A stretch of 13,237 bases of DNA from Actinomycetota bacterium (GCA_013816275.1 JACDER010000007.1:1-13237); one strand, 5' to 3'; positions 1 through 7,288 are shown, counted from the stretch's first letter. Made by a program: numbers and translations. The notes: generated from the sequence alone by a model not told the origin.

Positions 1-131
1 GCGCTGCACAAGCCAACGCTCGTTCGAGCAGGAAGGCGCTCATCGTCGCGGGAGCTTCCTCAGGACAGACGGCGCGGCGGACGATTGCGACCACGGTCGC
101 GGCGGGTGCCGCGTATGACCCGCAGTCAGGC
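1..131. other. Left-edge stretch without a recognised gene; tandem hairpins
   Basis: No frame here gives a recognisable protein. One plus frame is open from the edge, but it runs antisense into the flavoprotein gene and resembles nothing known to me. Two overlapping inverted repeats sit 20-45 bases beyond the stop of the minus-strand flavoprotein gene: GCGACC/GGTCGC at 87-100 (2-base spacer) and GCGGC/GCCGC at 99-112 (4-base loop). They could help end minus-strand transcription, but there is no T-run, so this is a weak inference. Confidence 0.3.
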
Positions 132-846
132 TCAGTAGCCGCTGAATCGTTCCGGACGGATCTGCTCCTCGGGGACTCCCGCATCGGTCAGCGTCTTCTC
201 AATTGCTTCGACCATCGCCGGCGGACCCGCGATTAGGTACGTAGAGGCGAGCAGCTCGTCCCCCAGATGGTCGCGGAGAAGGTCGGTGTCGATCCGCCTC
301 GCCTCCCCCTCCCACACGTCGATTCGTCGGTCATCGTCAGGACGAGGCGGAGATTCGGGTTGTCGCGCTCGAGCTCGAAGAGCTCGTCGAGAAACGCAGC
401 CGAGTCGCGGTCGCGATTCGAGTAGACGAGCGTCACACGGTGAGGAAGCTGCTCCTCGGCGATGTAGCGAAGCATGCTTCGGAAAGACCGTGATTCCGAT
501 GCCGCCCGCGATGAACACGTACGGCCGATCGGTCTCCGCGGGGAGCGACGAAGTCTCCCTTCGGCTTCTCGACGTCCACCTCCGCTCCGATCGGAAGCTC
601 GGAGAGCGAGCGCTTGAAGGCCGTGTCCCGCAGCCGCGTGCAGAGGCCCAGCACTCCTCGCTCATTCGGAGAGGTGACGACGGTGATGTGCCTCCGCAGT
701 CCCCTTTCGTCCTCGTGGCCGATGTCGGGAAGCGTTACGAAGAAGTACTGCCCGGGCTGGAAGTCGACCTCTTGGCCGAGCAGATCGAAGGTAACGAGGA
801 GCGTCCCCTTCGCGACCTCCTCCTTCTCCTTGATCCGCGCGCGCAC
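132..846 (-). pseudogene. Ferredoxin-NADP reductase-type FAD/NAD(P)H flavoprotein, broken by three single-base indels
   Basis: Members of this family move electrons between NAD(P)H, FAD and a redox partner. Read with three corrections, the gene gives about 237 residues, the usual family length. The N-terminal FAD barrel has PGQYFFV (31-37) and RRHIT (51-55). The nucleotide domain has GGIGIT (114-119), LIAGPPAMVEA, and ends RFSGY. Breaks: one extra base in the G run 540-543 (removal gives DFVAPAETDRPY); one extra base in AAA 483-485 (removal gives ITVFRSMLRYIAEE); one base missing near 313-318, between TMTDEST and WEGEARRID. The net correction restores a single frame from start to stop. The proposed start is GTG at 846, just beyond the TAA of the membrane protein gene, so translation would be coupled. 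It is called a pseudogene because the frame is broken, but sequencing error is equally possible. Confidence 0.85.
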
Positions 847-851
847 GGCCG

Positions 852-1280
852 TTAGGAGCCCACGCCGACGGCGGCCAGGAAGACGAGCACGAGGGTGGTG
901 ACGGCGAGGAGCCCGTGCAGGGTCACGATGGCGACGGGGAAGTGCTGCTCGGCCGGCACGCCGGGCGTCGACACCGTCGCGGCCGCGGCGCGGCCCTGGC
1001 GTCGCTGGTACCAGATCGCGAACATCGTCCAGCCGAGCAGGGCGACCGCGACGAGGATGGCGAAGGCGATCCAAGCGAGGGCGTCGCTGTCGGTGGCGAG
1101 GTAGACGATCCAGAGGACGAGGCCGGTGGCGGCCAGGGCGAAGTGGCTCAGGATCAAGGTCGGGCGGATCTGCCGGCCCGGCTCGCGCTGGCGCATCCCG
1201 CCGTGCCTGAGCCACAGCCCTAAGAGCACGAATCCGCCGCCGGCGGTCACGACCCAGCTGATGAGAGCTGCCCATTCCAT
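852..1280 (-). CDS. Four-helix membrane protein, candidate heme or quinone partner of the adjacent flavoprotein
   Basis: The 142-residue protein has four hydrophobic segments at about 4-24, 42-62, 67-91 and 115-138. Helices 2 and 4 share a pattern, LSHFALAATGLVLW and TLHGLLAVTTLVLV, which puts H46 and H122 at matching places; H113 lies just before helix 4. Two membrane histidines next to an FAD/NAD(P)H reductase gene suggest a b-heme or quinone-reacting electron relay, but this is inference and no named family is claimed. The ATG at 1280 is preceded by AAGGGAG at 6-base spacing. Its TAA lies 5 bases before the proposed flavoprotein start, so the two form an operon. A perfect inverted repeat lies 75-100 bases upstream and may control it. 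Confidence 0.8.
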   Translation of the reverse strand: MEWAALISWVVTAGGGFVLLGLWLRHGGMRQREPGRQIRPTLILSHFALAATGLVLWIVYLATDSDALAWIAFAILVAVALLGWTMFAIWYQRRQGRAAAATVSTPGVPAEQHFPVAIVTLHGLLAVTTLVLVFLAAVGVGS

Positions 1281-1321
1281 CAGTGCTCCCTTCTCTCATG
1301 ATTCTGTGTTCGGCTACTGGG

Positions 1322-1355
1322 CTATTGGCTCAGAAGCGTCGACACAGGCCTCCTT
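1322..1355 (-). promoter_or_regulatory. Strong Shine-Dalgarno and possible 7-codon leader upstream of the membrane protein gene
   Basis: On the minus strand AAGGAGG (1355-1349) directly abuts the inverted repeat. It is followed three bases later by GTG (1345-1343) and a seven-codon frame reading MSTLLSQ, then TAG at 1324-1322. The next gene starts only at 1280 with its own ribosome site. This may be a short leader peptide or the remnant of an older start. The 3-base spacing is tighter than ideal, so function is uncertain. Confidence 0.25.
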
Positions 1356-1380
1356 CTAAACACTGAATGTTAGTGTTTAG
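1356..1380. promoter_or_regulatory. Perfect 9-bp inverted repeat, candidate operator
   Basis: CTAAACACT (1356-1364) and AGTGTTTAG (1372-1380) are exact reverse complements around a 7-base spacer, GAATGTT. The element is AT-rich in a GC-rich setting. It lies between the end of the HTH regulator gene and the start of the membrane protein/flavoprotein unit, which fits a dimeric HTH repressor or activator site. The most obvious candidate ligand is the regulator encoded at 1504-2232, by proximity only. Confidence 0.6.
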
Positions 1381-1503
1381 AGTCGTGACGTGGCTCATGC
1401 TCGGGCTGCTTTTCGAAAACATGGTCAGGCTACGCGTGAGACGATGACGAGAGCCGCTGCTGCCGCTCGGTCAGAAGTGCCTCCGTCACGAGTGCGGCAG
1501 CTC

Positions 1504-2232
1504 TCAGCTGGCCGTGCTGCCAGAAGCCTTCGCTCCTTGACGCCCGAGCGAGAGGAGGACCGAGCACGTGGCGTCCGGAGAAAGGCAGCGAGGAGTTTCG
1601 CATTTGATGCGGTCGGCTTGCACCCCGCGAACGCCACGCTCGACGAGACCCGCCCACATGCCTCGGTCGATCCCGCTGGCATCTGGCCACTTCACGACGA
1701 GAGGCCGCAGCGGGCAGGTGGCGGTTTCGAGGATGGCGGTGTCGCCGTCGAGCGAGTGCACCGAGGCGTGAAAGCCGAGCGATCCGAGCGCATCGCAGAC
1801 CCGCTCAAGGCCCCTACGGAGGTCTGCCGACGCCTTCAGGCTGGCTGCGGTTGCCAGGCTGCGTCCAAAGTCCTCGCCGGCTTCGCGGAGGGCTCTCTCC
1901 CTGCTTCGGTTCGGAAGCTTCGCGACCAAGAGCCCGATCAACTCCGCGAGCCGGCGGTCGGGGAACTCGACTCCTTCCAGTTCAGGCGCGACGCGGTAGA
2001 CCTTGGCCGGGCGCCCGGCGCCGGGTCCGGCCCGGCCGCCGCGACGCTCGGGCGTGACCACGAGGAAGCCGGCCTTCGCCAGCCGATCCAGACGGCTCCT
2101 CGCGACGTTGTGGTGCACGCCGAGCTCCGCCGCCACCTCGTGCGCCGTAACCGGATCGCGCCGGCCGCGCGCATAAAGAAGCACCCGGCGAAGCTGGGGA
2201 TCGCCGGTCGCTGCGAGGCGATCGAGCGGCAC
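1504..2232 (-). CDS. Helix-turn-helix transcriptional regulator with cysteine-bearing C-terminal domain (COG2345/SufR-like layout)
   Basis: The 242-residue protein starts with a winged helix (about 10-80): TAHEVAAELGVHHNVARSRL at 29-48 fits a helix-turn-helix, and the wing contains RRGGRAGPGAGRPAKVY. The C-terminal half has cysteines at 146, 173 (TCPLRPL), 211, 216 and 223 (ATCSVLL). The layout CP...C...C followed by a short strand is like COG2345/SufR regulators, some of which hold an iron-sulfur cluster; the second cysteine usual in that motif is not obvious here. Start is GTG at 2232; an in-frame TAG lies just upstream, so it cannot extend much. No strong ribosome site is seen. It is divergent from the large operon (107-bp gap) and upstream of the membrane protein/flavoprotein pair, so it could control either. 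Redox, iron or nitric oxide sensing is an inference. Confidence 0.8.
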   Translation of the reverse strand: MPLDRLAATGDPQLRRVLLYARGRRDPVTAHEVAAELGVHHNVARSRLDRLAKAGFLVVTPERRGGRAGPGAGRPAKVYRVAPELEGVEFPDRRLAELIGLLVAKLPNRSRERALREAGEDFGRSLATAASLKASADLRRGLERVCDALGSLGFHASVHSLDGDTAILETATCPLRPLVVKWPDASGIDRGMWAGLVERGVRGVQADRIKCETPRCLSPDATCSVLLSLGRQGAKASGSTAS

Positions 2233-2326
2233 AGTGGAGAAAAGCTACCCGCCAGCCAGCGCGAACTCGCACGGCGCGAGCCCGACCGGGCGGACGGGTT
2301 CCTCGTACGGTTCGGGAACAGGGAGC

Positions 2327-2334
2327 AAAGGAGG
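2327..2334 (+). promoter_or_regulatory. Strong ribosome binding site of the first operon gene
   Basis: AAAGGAGG lies five bases before the ATG at 2340. It fixes that start and marks the first gene of the long plus-strand operon. No convincing -35/-10 pair is visible in the 107-bp gap to the divergent regulator. Confidence 0.7.
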
Positions 2335-2339
2335 ATCGG

Positions 2340-2912
2340 ATGAAGCTCAGCTACCTGCTTAAGGGTCTCCCGGGCCATCCGCTCCACCCGCCGCTGACGG
2401 ACGCCACGATCGGCATCTACACGGGCGCGACGGTGTTCGGAGTCCTGAGCGCCTTCGGAGTCAGCGAAGCGAACATGGCGACCGCCTGGTGGCTCGCGCT
2501 TGTGATCGGGCTCGTCGTCACCGGCCCGACCGCGCTCACCGGCTTTATCGACTGGCTTGGCATCACATGGGGCACGCCGCTTTGGCGAACGGCGTCGGTT
2601 CACATGCTGTCGATGCTGACAGCAACCGTCTTCTTCCTGCTCGCGGCGATCTTCGGGCACGGCGGCTACGTGGACGGCGACGTGACCGGCGGCTCGCTCG
2701 TCCTCACCCTCGTGGGCTTCGGCTTCCTCACGCTGGGCGGCTGGCTCGGCGGCACGGTCGTCTTCGTGCATGGGATGCGCGTGTTGAACCTTGTCGACGA
2801 GCCTGCGCTACGCGCGGCCGCGCCGGTGCCGACGCCGGAGAAGGAGGAGGCCGCCGGCAAGCGCACGAGGAGTGAGGAGAGCGGGACGGGCTCACACGCT
2901 ACTGATGGCTGA
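2340..2912 (+). CDS. DUF2231-family membrane protein
   Basis: The 190-residue protein has the family signature GHPLHPPLTDATIG near its N-terminus (12-25) and four hydrophobic segments at about 22-42, 48-70, 85-106 and 119-145. These are followed by a hydrophilic, charged C-terminal tail of about 40 residues that should lie outside the membrane. The function of DUF2231 is not established; members often sit beside oxidoreductases, and the conserved histidines (H13, H16, H88) would suit heme or metal binding, which is inference. It opens the operon, with 57 bases to the next gene. The ATG start is supported by AAAGGAGG at good spacing. Confidence 0.85.
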   Translation: MKLSYLLKGLPGHPLHPPLTDATIGIYTGATVFGVLSAFGVSEANMATAWWLALVIGLVVTGPTALTGFIDWLGITWGTPLWRTASVHMLSMLTATVFFLLAAIFGHGGYVDGDVTGGSLVLTLVGFGFLTLGGWLGGTVVFVHGMRVLNLVDEPALRAAAPVPTPEKEEAAGKRTRSEESGTGSHATDG

Positions 2913-2969
2913 GAAGATGTCCACTGGCCGAGACCGATCGGTGACGACTGCGAGAGGGGTCGCTTTCTA

Positions 2970-3371
2970 ATGGACGCCTGGGACGGTTGGGGGTTTCAGC
3001 GCTTCTATGTCCTATTCGTCAGTGCCGCGTTCCTAATGCTCGGCCTGCAGGTGCTTCTGTTCCACTGGCGCGCGGCCTTCCGGAAATGGACGATGTACGG
3101 GCCGGTGCTGATGGCGCCCGCGCTCGCTGCGGCCGGCATCGTGGCCGGCCTTACGCGAGAAGGCTTGCTCGGCTGGGCGGCCCTGGTCGTGTTCGGCTTG
3201 GGCGTTCTCGACGGTCTCGTCGGAATCTACGAACACCTCGCCGGCATCTCGCGCCGGATCGGCGGCTTCTCGCTGCGCAATCTGATGAGCGGCCCGCCGC
3301 CGTTGCTCCCGGCGATGTTCACGGCCCTGGCGCTAACCGGCGGTCTGGCGATTGTCTGGGGTGCGCTATGA
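2970..3371 (+). CDS. Four-helix membrane protein upstream of the gluconate-dehydrogenase-like pair
   Basis: The 133-residue protein has four hydrophobic segments at about 11-32, 43-61, 66-86 and 112-131, with a short N-terminus (MDAWDGWGFQRFY). Histidines occur at the ends of helices 1 (H32) and 3 (H89). I do not recognise a named domain. GAGAGGGG lies about 10 bases upstream of the ATG. Its stop overlaps the start of the subunit 3-like gene as ATGA, so the two are translationally coupled. That makes it a candidate membrane anchor or electron acceptor for the flavoprotein complex that follows, standing where a classical system would have its cytochrome c subunit. This role is inferred from position only. 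Confidence 0.8.
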   Translation: MDAWDGWGFQRFYVLFVSAAFLMLGLQVLLFHWRAAFRKWTMYGPVLMAPALAAAGIVAGLTREGLLGWAALVVFGLGVLDGLVGIYEHLAGISRRIGGFSLRNLMSGPPPLLPAMFTALALTGGLAIVWGAL

Positions 3372-3913
3372 AGAAGCTCGCAACGCTTGGTCGCAAAGAG
3401 CGAGCCGTGATCGAGGAGCGCCGACGGTCCGGCTACCGGCGCGACGCGCTCGAGCACTTCGACGGTGAGCTCGAGCCGCACTTGCGGGCACTCGTCAGCC
3501 GCCTCATTCCAGGCGTGCAGGACAATATCGACCTCGCCGGCTTCGTCGATGCGCACGCAGAGAAACCGCTGGGCCGGGGCGACCGCGCACCGGACCTGCC
3601 GCCGGCTCCCGAGCTCCTTCGTCGCGGCCTGCAGGCGCTCGCCGGCTGCGACTTCGCAGGCCTGCCTGAGACCGAGCAGGACCACCTGATCGGACGGATG
3701 CGGCGCGGGGAGGCCGACGACGAGCTGGGCCTCGCCGCGAAGGAGTTCGTCGACCGGCTGCTCGTGCTTGCGCTTGCCGGCTATCTCGCCCATCCCGACA
3801 CCTGGGAACGGATCGGCTTCAACGGGCCTGCCTTTCCCGAGGGCTACGCCTGGATCACGCCGACGGCGACGCTGAAGCGGCACCGGGGCTTCCCGGGAGC
3901 CGGTCGGCTGTGA
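3368..3913 (+). CDS. Gluconate 2-dehydrogenase subunit 3 family protein
   Basis: The 181-residue protein matches the small subunit of membrane-bound gluconate 2-dehydrogenase (PF13618 type). Features are HFDGELEPHLRALVSRLIPG (30-49), the stretch VDAHAEKPLGRGDRAPDL, FVDRLLVLALAGYLAHPDTW (127-146), and a C-terminal GFNGPAFPEGYAW. In the known enzyme this subunit partners the FAD/GMC subunit and often carries a Tat signal that exports the pair. Here the N-terminus, MKKLATLGRKERAVIEERRR, is charged with no twin-arginine-plus-hydrophobic segment, so a cytoplasmic complex is likely. It overlaps its upstream neighbour (ATGA) and the GMC gene downstream (GTGA), which supports stoichiometric coupling. 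The exact sugar or sugar-acid substrate cannot be read from this subunit. Confidence 0.88.
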   Translation: MKKLATLGRKERAVIEERRRSGYRRDALEHFDGELEPHLRALVSRLIPGVQDNIDLAGFVDAHAEKPLGRGDRAPDLPPAPELLRRGLQALAGCDFAGLPETEQDHLIGRMRRGEADDELGLAAKEFVDRLLVLALAGYLAHPDTWERIGFNGPAFPEGYAWITPTATLKRHRGFPGAGRL

Positions 3914-5478
3914 AGGTTCCGCCGCCGCGAGTCGAGCAGCTTCGCGGCATCATGCGCCACCACGAGGGCAGCGTGGATGCGTGCATCGTCGGCTGCGGCG
4001 CCGCCGGTGCCGTCCTGGCGAAGGAGCTGGCCGAGGGCGGGATGAGCGTGGTCGTCATCGAGGCCGGCGACTGGATCGATTCGCGCGAGGACATGGTCAA
4101 CGATGAGCTCTCGATGCTCGGACCGCTCGACTGGGACGACCTCCGGATCACCGACGGCGCCGATCCGATCCGCACCGGCCGCGTGAACACGGGGCGGGCG
4201 GTCGGCGGGACGACCGTCCACTACACCGCCGTGGCCGTCCGCCTCCACCCAGACGACTTCCGGGTCGCCTCCACGGACGGCGTTGCCGTCGACTGGCCGT
4301 TCGACTACGACGAACTCGCTCCCTACTACTCACAGGTCGAGCGAACGCTGCCCGTGTCGGGTCCTCGCCGGTCGGCATATCCCTCGGGCGCCCCCTACCC
4401 ACACGGCGAGCTGCCCTGGTCAACGAAGGACTTCCTCATCGGTCGCGGCCTGGCGAAGGTCGGCCTGCATGTCGAGATGACCCCCCACGCAATCGCGACC
4501 GGGAACGTCGACGGGCGCAGCGCTTGCATGTACTACGGCTTCTGCATGGACGGGTGCAAGAGCGACGCGAAGGGTGGGACGCACGTCAGCTACGTCCCGA
4601 AAGCCATCGCCGCAGGAGCCGAGATCCGCCCGAACTGCTTCGCGCTCCGGATCGAAAGCGCAGGCGGTCGCGCGACCGGCGTCACGTACCTCGAAGACGG
4701 TGAGGAACGCTTCCAGGGAGCCGAGCGCGTCTTCGTCTGCTGCTACGCGATCGAGACGCCCCGCCTGCTGCTCAACTCGGGAAACCTCGCCAACTCGAGC
4801 GACCAGGTGGGCCGGAACTTCATGGTCCACAGCGGCCCGATCGTGTACGGGCGCTTCGATCAGCCGCTCGACAGCTTCGTGACGCCGCCGGTCGGGATCA
4901 TGACCCAGGACACGTACGGCACCCACGAGAAGCGAGGCTTCGCGCGCGGCTTCTGGCTGAACACGTACTGCCAGTTCCCGATCAACTTCGCGCAGGCGCT
5001 GACGGGCAGCAACCCCGAGCTCTGGGGAGCCGAGCTGATGGAGGTGCTGGACGAGTATTCGCACTGGGGCCTGCTCGCCACGCTCGGCGAAGTCCTCCCG
5101 AATCCTGATAACCGGGTCACGCTCGCCGACGAGCGTGACGACAACGGCGTCCCGGTCGCACGGATTACCTTCTCGTACGGGGACAATGACAAGGCGATCA
5201 TCGATGCCGAGCGCGAGCTCGCGGTGCAGGCGATGGAGGCGGCGGGCGCAACGCGCATCCTGACCAGCGAGGGCACGCACCACATCCTCGGAACAGCCCG
5301 GATGGGCAGCGACCCCGCCAGCTCGGTCGTCGGCCCCGACTGTCGCAGCCACGACGTGCCGAACCTGTGGATCTGCGACGGCTCCGTCTTCCCGACCGCT
5401 GGCGCCGTCAACCCGAGCCTCACGATCGAGGCGATAGCGACGCGCACGGCGCGTCTCGCACTGGAGCGCTCGGCGTGA
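3910..5478 (+). CDS. GMC oxidoreductase, FAD-dependent sugar/sugar-acid dehydrogenase large subunit
   Basis: The 522-residue flavoprotein has the dinucleotide motif GCGAAG (28-33) with the ribose-binding E51, then TGRAVGGTTVHYTA (GMC signature region). The C-terminal motif HHILGTARMG carries H457/H458, and N501 in VNPSLTI lies 43 residues after H458, fitting the His/Asn catalytic pair of this family. A cysteine cluster, C206, C212 and C216 (CMYYGFCMDGC), recalls the region that binds a 3Fe-4S cluster in bacterial FAD-glucose dehydrogenases. No signal peptide is present. The GTG start overlaps the stop of the subunit 3-like gene. The likely reaction is oxidation of an alcohol or hemiacetal carbon of glucose, gluconate or a related polyol, with electrons going to a membrane acceptor. 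The substrate is not determined by the sequence. Confidence 0.9.
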   Translation: MKVPPPRVEQLRGIMRHHEGSVDACIVGCGAAGAVLAKELAEGGMSVVVIEAGDWIDSREDMVNDELSMLGPLDWDDLRITDGADPIRTGRVNTGRAVGGTTVHYTAVAVRLHPDDFRVASTDGVAVDWPFDYDELAPYYSQVERTLPVSGPRRSAYPSGAPYPHGELPWSTKDFLIGRGLAKVGLHVEMTPHAIATGNVDGRSACMYYGFCMDGCKSDAKGGTHVSYVPKAIAAGAEIRPNCFALRIESAGGRATGVTYLEDGEERFQGAERVFVCCYAIETPRLLLNSGNLANSSDQVGRNFMVHSGPIVYGRFDQPLDSFVTPPVGIMTQDTYGTHEKRGFARGFWLNTYCQFPINFAQALTGSNPELWGAELMEVLDEYSHWGLLATLGEVLPNPDNRVTLADERDDNGVPVARITFSYGDNDKAIIDAERELAVQAMEAAGATRILTSEGTHHILGTARMGSDPASSVVGPDCRSHDVPNLWICDGSVFPTAGAVNPSLTIEAIATRTARLALERSA

Positions 5479-5503
5479 GCGTCGGCGCGGAAAGGAGACC
5501 AGA

Positions 5504-7288
5504 GTGAACGTCGGCGACTTCCTCGTTCAGCGTCTTTCCGACTGGGGCATCAAGCGGATCTACGGCTACCCCGGCGACGGCATCAACGGGATCATGGGCG
5601 CTCTCGACCGAGCGGAAGACAAGATCGAGTTCATCCAGGTCCGCCACGAGGAGATGGCGGCCTTCATGGCCTGCGGCCATGCAAAGTTCACCGGCGAGGT
5701 CGGCGTCTGCCTTGCCACGTCGGGCCCCGGCGCGATCCACCTCCTGAACGGGCTCTACGACGCGAAGCTCGACCACCAGCCGGTGGTCGCGATCGTAGGC
5801 CAGCAAGCGCGCGCGGCGCTCGGCGGTGACTACCAGCAGGAGGTCGACCTACTGACGCTCTTCAAGGACGTCGCGCACGAGTACGTGCACATGGTCTCCG
5901 ACCCCGAGCAGGTCCGGCACCTCGTCGACCGAGCGCTGCGAATCGCCCAGGCCGAGCGCACCGTCACCTGCATCATCGTTCCGAACGACGTCCAGACGAT
6001 GGACGCGGTCGAGCAGCCCGAGCACGCGCACGGGACGATCCACTCCGGCATCGGCTACGCGCGCCCGCGCGTGGTCGCGCACGAAGACGACCTCCGGCGC
6101 GCGGCCGAGATTCTGAACGCCGGCGAGCGGGTCGCGATGCTCGTCGGCCAGGGGGCGCTGCACGCGACCGACGAGGTGATCGATGTCGCGGAGCTGCTCG
6201 GCGCCGGAGTGGCGAAGGCCCTGCTCGGCAAGGCAGCCGTCCCCGACGACCTCCCCTTCGTCACCGGTTCGATCGGCCTGCTCGGGACGAAGCCGAGCTA
6301 TGACCTGATGATGGGCTGCGACACGCTGCTCATGGTCGGCTCCAGCTTTCCCTACGCGGAGTTCCTGCCCGAGGAAGGAAAGGCGCGCGGCGTCCAGATC
6401 GACATCGACGCGCGCATGATCGGCATCCGCTACCCGATGGACGTTCACCTCGTCGGCGACAGCGCCGAAACGCTGCGGGCTCTGATCCCCCATCTCGAGC
6501 GCAAGCAGGAACGCTCCTGGCGCGAGGAGATCGAGGAGAAGGTTGCCGACTGGTGGCGGCTGATGGGGGAGCGGGCGATGATCGACGCCGATCCGATCAA
6601 CCCGCAGCGCGTCTTCTGGGAGCTGTCGCCGCGGCTGCCCGACAACTGCATCCTCACCTCCGACTCAGGCTCTGCGGCCAACTGGTACGCGCGTGACCTC
6701 AAGATGCGGCGCGGGATGAAGGCCTCGCTCTCGGGCACGTTGGCGACGATGGGACCCGGAGTGCCCTACGCGATCGCGGCGAAGTTCGCCTATCCCGACC
6801 GTGTGGCGATCGCCCTCGTCGGCGACGGCGCCATGCAGATGAACGGGATAAACGAGCTCATCACGGTCGCGAAGTACTGGCAGCGCTGGAGCGACCCGCG
6901 CCTGATCGTGCTCGTCCTCAACAACCGCGATCTGAACATGGTGACCTGGGAGCAGCGCGCGCTCGAGGGTGACCCGAAGTTCGAGGCCTCGCAGGACATT
7001 CCTGATTTTCCCTACGCGCGCTACGCGGAGCTGGTGGGACTGAAGGGAGTCCGCGTCGACTCACCGGAGGAGATCGGCGACGCCTGGGACGAGGTGCTCG
7101 CCGCCGACCGCCCCGCCATCCTCGAGGCGGTCACGGATCCCGAGGTGCCGCCGCTGCCGCCGCACATCACCTTTGAGCAGGCCAGGCACTTCGTGCTCGC
7201 GGTCGCCCGCGGCGATACCGGCCGCCGCGCCTTCATCGAGCAGTCGCTGAAGGCGAAGCTGAAGGAGTTCCTGCCGGGCCGGAGCTAG
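5504..7288 (+). CDS. Thiamine pyrophosphate enzyme, pyruvate oxidase/quinone dehydrogenase type
   Basis: The 594-residue protein has the three-domain layout of PoxB-like enzymes. The PYR domain (about 1-165) has E49 in VRHEEMAAFMA as the cofactor-activating glutamate and a TSGPGAIHLLNG motif. The central domain spans about 190-325. The PP domain (about 360-540) has GDGAMQMNG at 440-448 and NN at 473-474, forming the Mg/diphosphate site. The C-terminus, IEQSLKAKLKEFLPGRS, could be an amphipathic helix like the lipid-binding tail of E. coli PoxB. Such enzymes decarboxylate pyruvate to acetate and reduce quinone through FAD; oxidation of another 2-oxo acid is possible. AAAGGAG lies 7 bases before the GTG start, 25 bases after the GMC gene. 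Its TAG overlaps the next GTG by one base. The name poxB is not given because the substrate is uncertain. Confidence 0.88.
   Translation: MNVGDFLVQRLSDWGIKRIYGYPGDGINGIMGALDRAEDKIEFIQVRHEEMAAFMACGHAKFTGEVGVCLATSGPGAIHLLNGLYDAKLDHQPVVAIVGQQARAALGGDYQQEVDLLTLFKDVAHEYVHMVSDPEQVRHLVDRALRIAQAERTVTCIIVPNDVQTMDAVEQPEHAHGTIHSGIGYARPRVVAHEDDLRRAAEILNAGERVAMLVGQGALHATDEVIDVAELLGAGVAKALLGKAAVPDDLPFVTGSIGLLGTKPSYDLMMGCDTLLMVGSSFPYAEFLPEEGKARGVQIDIDARMIGIRYPMDVHLVGDSAETLRALIPHLERKQERSWREEIEEKVADWWRLMGERAMIDADPINPQRVFWELSPRLPDNCILTSDSGSAANWYARDLKMRRGMKASLSGTLATMGPGVPYAIAAKFAYPDRVAIALVGDGAMQMNGINELITVAKYWQRWSDPRLIVLVLNNRDLNMVTWEQRALEGDPKFEASQDIPDFPYARYAELVGLKGVRVDSPEEIGDAWDEVLAADRPAILEAVTDPEVPPLPPHITFEQARHFVLAVARGDTGRRAFIEQSLKAKLKEFLPGRS

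Noticed and set aside
1390..2343. A 317-codon plus-strand open frame opposite the regulator gene
   Set aside because: It is antisense to a recognisable HTH regulator with cysteine motifs; its translation is Arg/Ala-rich without domain-like features and comes from G/C-rich third positions.
2987..3367. Upstream part of a long open frame that continues into the subunit 3-like gene
   Set aside because: The stretch before 3368 lies inside the four-helix membrane gene in another frame; the subunit 3 family match begins at the ATG at 3368, which has stop-start overlap.
4420..5352. A 310-codon minus-strand open frame inside the GMC gene
   Set aside because: It is antisense to a clear GMC flavoprotein; the translation resembles no protein and is typical of shadow frames.
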